DNA of 8,753 nucleotides from CAYPQL01 sp964412905 (GTDB taxonomy: Bacteria; Patescibacteriota; Minisyncoccia; JAHIHE01; JAGLIN01). The stretch lies in assembly GCA_964412905.1 (NCBI GenBank), contig CAYPQL010000048.1, forward strand, positions 1-8,753, given 5' to 3'. Both the position numbers and the translations under genes were made by a program. Numbering within the stretch: the stretch's first letter is position 1; each line of letters opens with the position of its first letter. The notes beneath the pieces are model-generated. The model did no database searches. It was not told the DNA's origin and saw only the letters and a list, made by a program, of their open reading frames with translations. Of this stretch, positions 5,868 to 8,753 are shown one piece after another.

Positions 5868-6131
5868 TTAATCTTTTTTCTCGCCCTCTTTTCCCGCTTT
5901 ATCCATTACAGGCAAAACCAAGCGATAGACGGAGAACATAGAGAGGACGAAAGAGAAAATCGCGCCGATGATTACAAAAACGGGCAGGGTTCCGAAATAT
6001 CCGTCCGCCCAATATCCAAGGCCGATAAATAAAACGGTTATAACTGAAACCGTGACGCCAATTTGAGTTATCAAGCTTATCGCGTAGGCAATTTTAAATT
6101 TTTCCTCGTTTTCTTCATTTTCTTTTTTCAT
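5868..6131 (-). CDS. AtpZ/AtpI-family small membrane protein (F1F0 ATPase-associated)
   Basis: An 87-residue protein with a charged N-terminus (KKENEENEEKFKIAY), two transmembrane helices at about 16-38 and 48-68, and a charged C-terminal tail. The loop between the helices, GLGYWADGYFGTLPVFVIIG, fits the AtpZ/AtpI (ATPase_gene1) pattern of a Gly-rich helix end, Asp, G-x-x-P and a second glycine-rich helix. In other bacteria this protein is encoded at the head of the atp operon and helps c-ring assembly or Mg2+/Ca2+ transport. Here it is 24 bases after the nadR-like gene and probably co-transcribed with it; no ATP synthase subunit gene is adjacent. There is no Shine-Dalgarno before the ATG and no convincing terminator after the stop. 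Confidence 0.75.
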   Translation of the reverse strand: MKKENEENEEKFKIAYAISLITQIGVTVSVITVLFIGLGYWADGYFGTLPVFVIIGAIFSFVLSMFSVYRLVLPVMDKAGKEGEKKD

Positions 6132-6155
6132 ATACGGCTGAAATGAATTATTATA

Positions 6156-6638
6156 TTATTTATACAAAATCAAATCTTTATAAACATCCCGATCAATCAT
6201 ATCTTTATATTTTTCTATGTCAGATCTTGACAGCGATCCGGAAATTGGAAATTTTTTTCTGTCCGCGTCAACTATGATATTTTCAGCGCCCAAAGCTTTG
6301 CTCACATATTCTCCATACCACTCGCTTGAAAAAAAGTGGGTTATTTTATAACCGGAAACCTTTTGAAGAATATAATCCGTCTGCGCTTTGATCGCTTCTT
6401 TATCTTTTCCTATTTTCTTCGGACTGTCGGACGCTTTAATAATTATAACTTCGGGATATAATTTTTTTATCCATCCCGCGCGGACCGCAAGCGGAATGCT
6501 TGTAATTTCAGGGCAGTCATAAATCATAACGACTAATTTATCAACCCGGCTCAAAGCGGTTTCAATCAGAAATTGATGCCCCTTATGCAGCGGCGCGAAT
6601 TTCCCGATTGTAAGTCCGATCTTGTATTTCTTGTCCAT
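6156..6638 (-). CDS. NadR-like nicotinamide-nucleotide adenylyltransferase (single domain)
   Basis: This 160-residue protein is a nucleotidyltransferase of the HIGH superfamily. GKFAPLHKGH at 12-21 carries the HxGH nucleotide-binding motif (His18, His21); SSEWYGEYVSKALG at 104-117 and VDADRKKFPISGSLSR at 123-138 match the NadR NMN-adenylyltransferase domain, the last being the ISGTxIR-type motif with Ser in place of Thr and Arg138 retained. The expected reaction is ATP + NMN to NAD+ + PPi in the cytoplasm. It lacks the N-terminal HTH repressor and C-terminal ribosylnicotinamide kinase domains of enterobacterial NadR, so it is only the transferase. A related adenylyl- or cytidylyltransferase with another substrate cannot be excluded. 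It precedes the atpZ-like gene by 24 bases. No Shine-Dalgarno. Confidence 0.8.
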   Translation of the reverse strand: MDKKYKIGLTIGKFAPLHKGHQFLIETALSRVDKLVVMIYDCPEITSIPLAVRAGWIKKLYPEVIIIKASDSPKKIGKDKEAIKAQTDYILQKVSGYKITHFFSSEWYGEYVSKALGAENIIVDADRKKFPISGSLSRSDIEKYKDMIDRDVYKDLILYK

Positions 6639-6684
6639 ATTGATTGTTTTAGAATTCGCCCGTTTTGCGCGTTATTTGAAAAAT

Positions 6685-6723
6685 AAAAATAGTATGGTAA
6701 TACCATATTACCATACTATTTTT
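6685..6723. terminator. 17-bp perfect stem with T-tracts: terminator of rpsL-rpsG, possibly bidirectional
   Basis: The arms at 6685-6701 and 6707-6723 are perfect inverted repeats of 17 bp with a 5-base loop (ACCAT). Read on the minus strand, the GC-containing part of the stem is followed by TTTTTATTTTT, 32 bases after the rpsG stop. Both strands give a T-tract. The core also contains a second, overlapping palindrome TATGGTAATACCATA (6694-6708) that could fold only instead of the long stem, so an operator or attenuator role for the nadR-like gene is an alternative. Confidence 0.7.
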
Positions 6724-6754
6724 TATACTTCAAATTCAAGTTTCGCTCTTTGGA

Positions 6755-7225
6755 CTATCTTGAGAAATGCGCGAAGGCCTTGTTCGCTTCGGCCATTTTC
6801 TGGACATCTTCCCTTTTCTTCATCGCGTTTCCGGTTCCGTTCATTATGTCCATAATTTCATCCGCGAGTTTTTCCGACATCGGCTTGCCTTTCCTTTTCT
6901 TGGCGGCGTCAATCAGCCATCTGAACGCGAGCTGCATTCTTCTGTCCCCGCGAACTTCCATCGGGACTTGATATGTCGCGCCTCCGATTCTTTTTGACTT
7001 AACTTCCAAGATCGGAGCGACTTTGTTAAAAGCTTCTTCAAAAGCTTCAATGGAATCTTTTTTGGTTTTCTCTTTGATAATGTCAAGAGATTTATAAACA
7101 ACTTTGGCGGCAACCGTTCTTTTGCCGTTTTTCATTATATAGTTTATAAATCTGGCAACCAGCGCGTTGTTATATTTATAATCCGGCTTTATGCCCCTGT
7201 CAATTCTCTTTTTTCTTCGTCCCAT
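6755..7225 (-). CDS. rpsG: 30S ribosomal protein S7
   Basis: Complete 156-residue S7, which nucleates folding of the 16S rRNA 3' major domain and lines the E site. It begins MGRRKKRIDRGIKPDYKYNN and retains FINYIMKNGKR, the beta-hairpin region GGATYQVPMEVR and the C-terminal helices ending KAFAHFSR; the length is normal. It follows rpsL by 71 bases and is followed by a terminator, so fusA and tuf, which usually come next in the str operon, are absent here. In bacteria with a complete str operon S7 represses its own operon; I cannot recognise a binding structure in this spacer. No Shine-Dalgarno. Confidence 0.98.
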   Translation of the reverse strand: MGRRKKRIDRGIKPDYKYNNALVARFINYIMKNGKRTVAAKVVYKSLDIIKEKTKKDSIEAFEEAFNKVAPILEVKSKRIGGATYQVPMEVRGDRRMQLAFRWLIDAAKKRKGKPMSEKLADEIMDIMNGTGNAMKKREDVQKMAEANKAFAHFSR

Positions 7226-7258
7226 AGTTTTTATAAAAATTATTAATCGATTTTAGTA

Positions 7259-7296
7259 TTTATTAATTCAAAATTCATGATTCGTTATTCCAAATT
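7259..7296. repeat. GAAT-rich low-complexity spacer between rpsL and rpsG
   Basis: On the minus strand the spacer reads as five GAAT units (7296, 7289, 7281, 7273 and 7267 downward) spaced 6 to 8 bases apart, starting GAATTTGGAATAACGAAT. It looks like a degenerate short repeat. No function is evident. Confidence 0.35.
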
Positions 7297-7713
7297 CTAT
7301 TTAGGCTTCTTTGTTCCGTATTTGCTTCTTTCTTGCTTTCTTCCTTCAACTCCGCCAGTGTCCAGAACTCCGCGGACAATGTGATATCTGACGCCGGGAA
7401 GATCTTTCACTCTTCCGCCTCTGATCATAACGACCGAGTGCTCCTGCAAAGTATGTCCGACGCCGGGAATATACGCCGTGACCTCGGAACCGTTCGTCAA
7501 TCTCACTCTGGCGATTTTACGAAGGGCTGAGTTCGGTTTTCTCGGAGTCACCGTTCCGACTTTAACACAGACTCCGCGTTTGAAAGGATTTCCTCTTTTT
7601 GCGACAGACGGCGTGTTTTCCAGATAATTAAAATTGCGGGAAAGAGCCGGGGTTTTTGATTTCTGAACGGTTTTTGTCCTGGATTTTCTGATCAATTGTT
7701 GTATGGTTGGCAT
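7297..7713 (-). CDS. rpsL: 30S ribosomal protein S12
   Basis: Complete 138-residue S12, part of the decoding centre. Hallmarks: KRGVC at 45-49, PRKPNSALRKIARVRL at 57-72, and the loop GGRVKDLPGVRYH. The N-terminal part is about 14 residues longer than in E. coli, like the long form of Bacillus and other bacteria. Arg58 (codon AGA) occupies the position of E. coli Lys43, where Lys-to-Arg changes give streptomycin resistance; the second resistance-site lysine (in RVKDLPG) is kept. First gene of an rpsL-rpsG unit, with a promoter 27 to 55 bases upstream, giving a leader of only about 20 nt and no Shine-Dalgarno. Confidence 0.98.
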   Translation of the reverse strand: MPTIQQLIRKSRTKTVQKSKTPALSRNFNYLENTPSVAKRGNPFKRGVCVKVGTVTPRKPNSALRKIARVRLTNGSEVTAYIPGVGHTLQEHSVVMIRGGRVKDLPGVRYHIVRGVLDTGGVEGRKQERSKYGTKKPK

Positions 7714-7739
7714 TGATTTAAATTATATTAGTTATGCTT

Positions 7740-7768
7740 ATTATAATCATTCATCAAAATATATTCAA
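7740..7768 (-). promoter_or_regulatory. Proximal sigma70-type promoter of rpsL-rpsG
   Basis: Minus-strand TTGAAT (7768-7763), a 17-bp spacer and a perfect TATAAT (7745-7740). The transcription start would be near 7733, about 20 nt before the rpsL ATG. A second TATAAT at 7728-7723 has no -35 box at a good distance. Confidence 0.75.
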
Positions 7769-7789
7769 TGACATGGATATAATACAGTT

Positions 7790-7818
7790 AAAAATAACAC
7801 AAAAGCAGAAGTTTGTGT
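7790..7818 (-). terminator. Terminator-like hairpin upstream of the rpsL promoter
   Basis: On the minus strand ACACAAA (7818-7812), an 8-base loop and TTTGTGT (7803-7797) form a 7-bp stem followed by TATTTTTAA. It has the shape of an intrinsic terminator, although the stem is A/T-rich. It lies about 30 nt past the predicted start of the distal promoter and 22 bp before the proximal one, so it would end a short RNA or attenuate the distal transcript. Confidence 0.45.
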
Positions 7819-7854
7819 AGCTCTTACTCTGTTTTAATTATGTTTTATAATTTC

Positions 7855-7883
7855 AGATTAACAGAAGTTTGAATTTGTGTCAA
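7855..7883 (-). promoter_or_regulatory. Distal promoter upstream of rpsL (perfect -35)
   Basis: Minus-strand TTGACA (7883-7878), a 17-bp spacer and TAATCT (7860-7855), preceded by TGT as in extended -10 promoters. The -10 box is poor (3/6), but the consensus -35 and the TGn compensate. The start would be near 7848. Confidence 0.45.
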
Positions 7884-7898
7884 GGAAAAATACGCGCG

Positions 7899-7930
7899 AA
7901 AAAACGCTTCTTCTAAAAAGCGCTTTTTTT
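7899..7930 (-). terminator. Probable terminator of fic
   Basis: On the minus strand AAAAAAAGCGCTT, an 8-base loop and AAGCGTTTTTT make a stem of GC pairs flanked by A-T pairs, with one G-T pair or bulge, ending in six T. It lies about 115 bases after the fic stop and just before the distal promoter. It also has a T-run on the plus strand. Confidence 0.5.
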
Positions 7931-7942
7931 CTAAATATTTTT

Positions 7943-7985
7943 TTATCGCCAACTGAAAATTTATGCTATGGCGATAAGATTCAGT
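7943..7985. repeat. Two interlocked inverted repeats (9 bp and 6 bp)
   Basis: TTATCGCCA (7943-7951) pairs with TGGCGATAA (7969-7977), and ACTGAA (7952-7957) pairs with TTCAGT (7980-7985). The arms interleave, so in RNA only one stem can form easily at a time; the 9-bp stem should win. It lies in the fic 3' untranslated region. Confidence 0.6.
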
Positions 7986-8045
7986 CGGGAAATATAATAA
8001 AATTGCTTATAGCGATGTCTTTGTCTATTTCTCGCAAAAATTTAT

Positions 8046-8753
8046 TTATTCAAACCTCTCCCCAATCTTCCAAATTTCCTTTTCCAAAAAAGCTTCTATC
8101 GTCTGCCGATTCGCTTTATTGATTAAATTAGAATGGGAAATTTTGTTGATTTTTCCGTATTCCGCCAGAGTGATAATTTTCTTGCCTTCCAAATATGCCA
8201 GTCTTTTGTGATAGCTATTAGTAAGCGCTTTGCCGACTATTTCTTCCATAATTTTTGTGGCGCCTTTTCCCTTAAACTCTTTAAACGCTTCATAGTATTT
8301 TTCCCTATCAATAAATTTTATATTTATTGGCGCAAACCCTTCCCGTATCAGCAAATAATTATTTATTACTCTTCCAATGCGTCCGTTGCCATCAATAAAT
8401 GGATGAGTATATTCAAAAACAAGATGCAGTTTCGCAAGCCGTTTTATAATATTTTCGCGGCTAAATGCATTATAGTCCGCCAACATTTTTTCCAGTCTTT
8501 TAATAATCTCTTTTGAATCTGGCGCTATATGGCTGCCGACCCTGACCCATTCGCCTTCGCGCCGAAATCTTCCCGCGATATCATCTCGAATATTTGCGAT
8601 AAGCATTTTGTGAAGCAACAAAATTACATCAAGCGCAAGCTCTTGCTCTTTGGCTTTTGTGTCAATATAAGCCACCACTCGCGCCAGATTTTTTGCTTCA
8701 AAAATTTCTCGTTCAGTGATATATCTGTCTAAATCTATTTGCAAAAGTATTTT
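8046..8753 (-). CDS. Fic-family protein with C-terminal HTH-like tail (N-terminus cut by window edge)
   Basis: The frame is open to the right edge, so the start is missing; the TTG at 8742-8744 is probably internal. Numbering from that TTG codon, the Fic core contains GRFRREGEWVRVG (58-70, the flap region) and the complete catalytic motif HPFIDGNGRIGR at 114-125, with His114, the GNG anion hole and the final Arg present. Such proteins transfer AMP (or another nucleotide) from ATP to a Ser/Thr/Tyr hydroxyl of a target protein. After the Fic fold, residues about 190-228 (ITLAEYGKINKISHSNLINK, then RQTIEAFLEKEIWKIG) resemble a helix-turn-helix, suggesting DNA binding or autoregulation. The inhibitory helix (S/T)xxxE(G/N) is not in the visible part; it may lie in the missing N-terminus. 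No toxin-antitoxin partner is visible downstream. Confidence 0.88.
   Translation of the reverse strand, partial: KILLQIDLDRYITEREIFEAKNLARVVAYIDTKAKEQELALDVILLLHKMLIANIRDDIAGRFRREGEWVRVGSHIAPDSKEIIKRLEKMLADYNAFSRENIIKRLAKLHLVFEYTHPFIDGNGRIGRVINNYLLIREGFAPINIKFIDREKYYEAFKEFKGKGATKIMEEIVGKALTNSYHKRLAYLEGKKIITLAEYGKINKISHSNLINKANRQTIEAFLEKEIWKIGERFE

Larger units (their letters stand above)
7714..8045. other. Gene-free regulatory stretch between fic and rpsL
   Basis: No open frame here has family features; the frames present are A/T-rich and overlap the fic 3' end. From right to left it holds interlocked inverted repeats, a probable fic terminator, a distal promoter, a terminator-like hairpin, and the proximal rpsL promoter, each listed separately. 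A 10-bp direct repeat CAGAAGTTTG occurs at 7806-7815 and 7862-7871. I see no tRNA or known RNA family. Confidence 0.7.

Noticed and set aside
7943..7985. H-type RNA pseudoknot formed by the interlocked repeats
   Set aside because: The connecting loops of 2 and 0 bases are too short to span the helices, so both stems cannot form together; treated as alternative folds.
7877..8122. Plus-strand ORF of 81 codons in the fic-rpsL spacer
   Set aside because: A third of it is antisense to fic, it runs through terminator and inverted-repeat structures, and it resembles no family.

Overview
The window reads as a piece of a small, AT-rich bacterial genome, most likely a Patescibacteria/CPR (Parcubacteria-like) lineage. 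That placement is an inference. It rests on a membrane-anchored protein ending in DSDxDGxSD / DTDGDGYTDGEE calcium-type repeats (a style common in that group), on core genes scattered outside their usual operons (an ATP-synthase accessory gene without atp genes, rpsL-rpsG without fusA/tuf), and on A/T-rich gene starts mostly without Shine-Dalgarno sequences. Every gene I can support lies on the minus strand, so transcription runs from high to low coordinates.

From right to left: (1) a Fic-family AMPylase-like protein with a C-terminal helix-turn-helix-like tail, cut off by the right edge; (2) a gene-free stretch (7714-8045) with the probable fic terminator, interlocked inverted repeats, a distal promoter followed at once by a terminator-like hairpin, and a proximal promoter for rpsL; (3) rpsL-rpsG, closed by a 17-bp perfect stem with T-tracts; (4) a single-domain NadR-like nucleotidyltransferase and an AtpZ/AtpI-type two-helix membrane protein, probably co-transcribed; (5) a small beta-carbonic-anhydrase-like protein with its own promoter, the best ribosome binding site in the window, no ATG/GTG/TTG before its first metal-binding cysteine (ATT start proposed), and a clear intrinsic terminator; (6) uvrB, whose promoter is separated from the gene by a leader holding a palindromic MITE-like element of about 110 bp and possibly a 13-codon leader ORF; (7) dnaJ with an extended -10 promoter and half a CIRCE-like operator; (8) a membrane-anchored extracytoplasmic protein with an LppX/LolA-like region, a pilin-like disulfide domain and C-terminal calcium-type repeats, interrupted by a 10-N assembly gap; (9) a short hexamer repeat at the left edge.

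Most genes are housekeeping: translation (S12, S7), DNA repair (UvrB), chaperone (DnaJ), NAD metabolism (NadR-like) and possibly ATP synthase assembly or ion handling (AtpZ). The accessory or poorly known parts are the gapped surface protein, the CA-like protein with unusual active-site residues and start, the Fic-HTH protein, and several structured intergenic elements. I did not find a CRISPR array, tRNA, rRNA, transposase or an obvious new multi-gene defence system.
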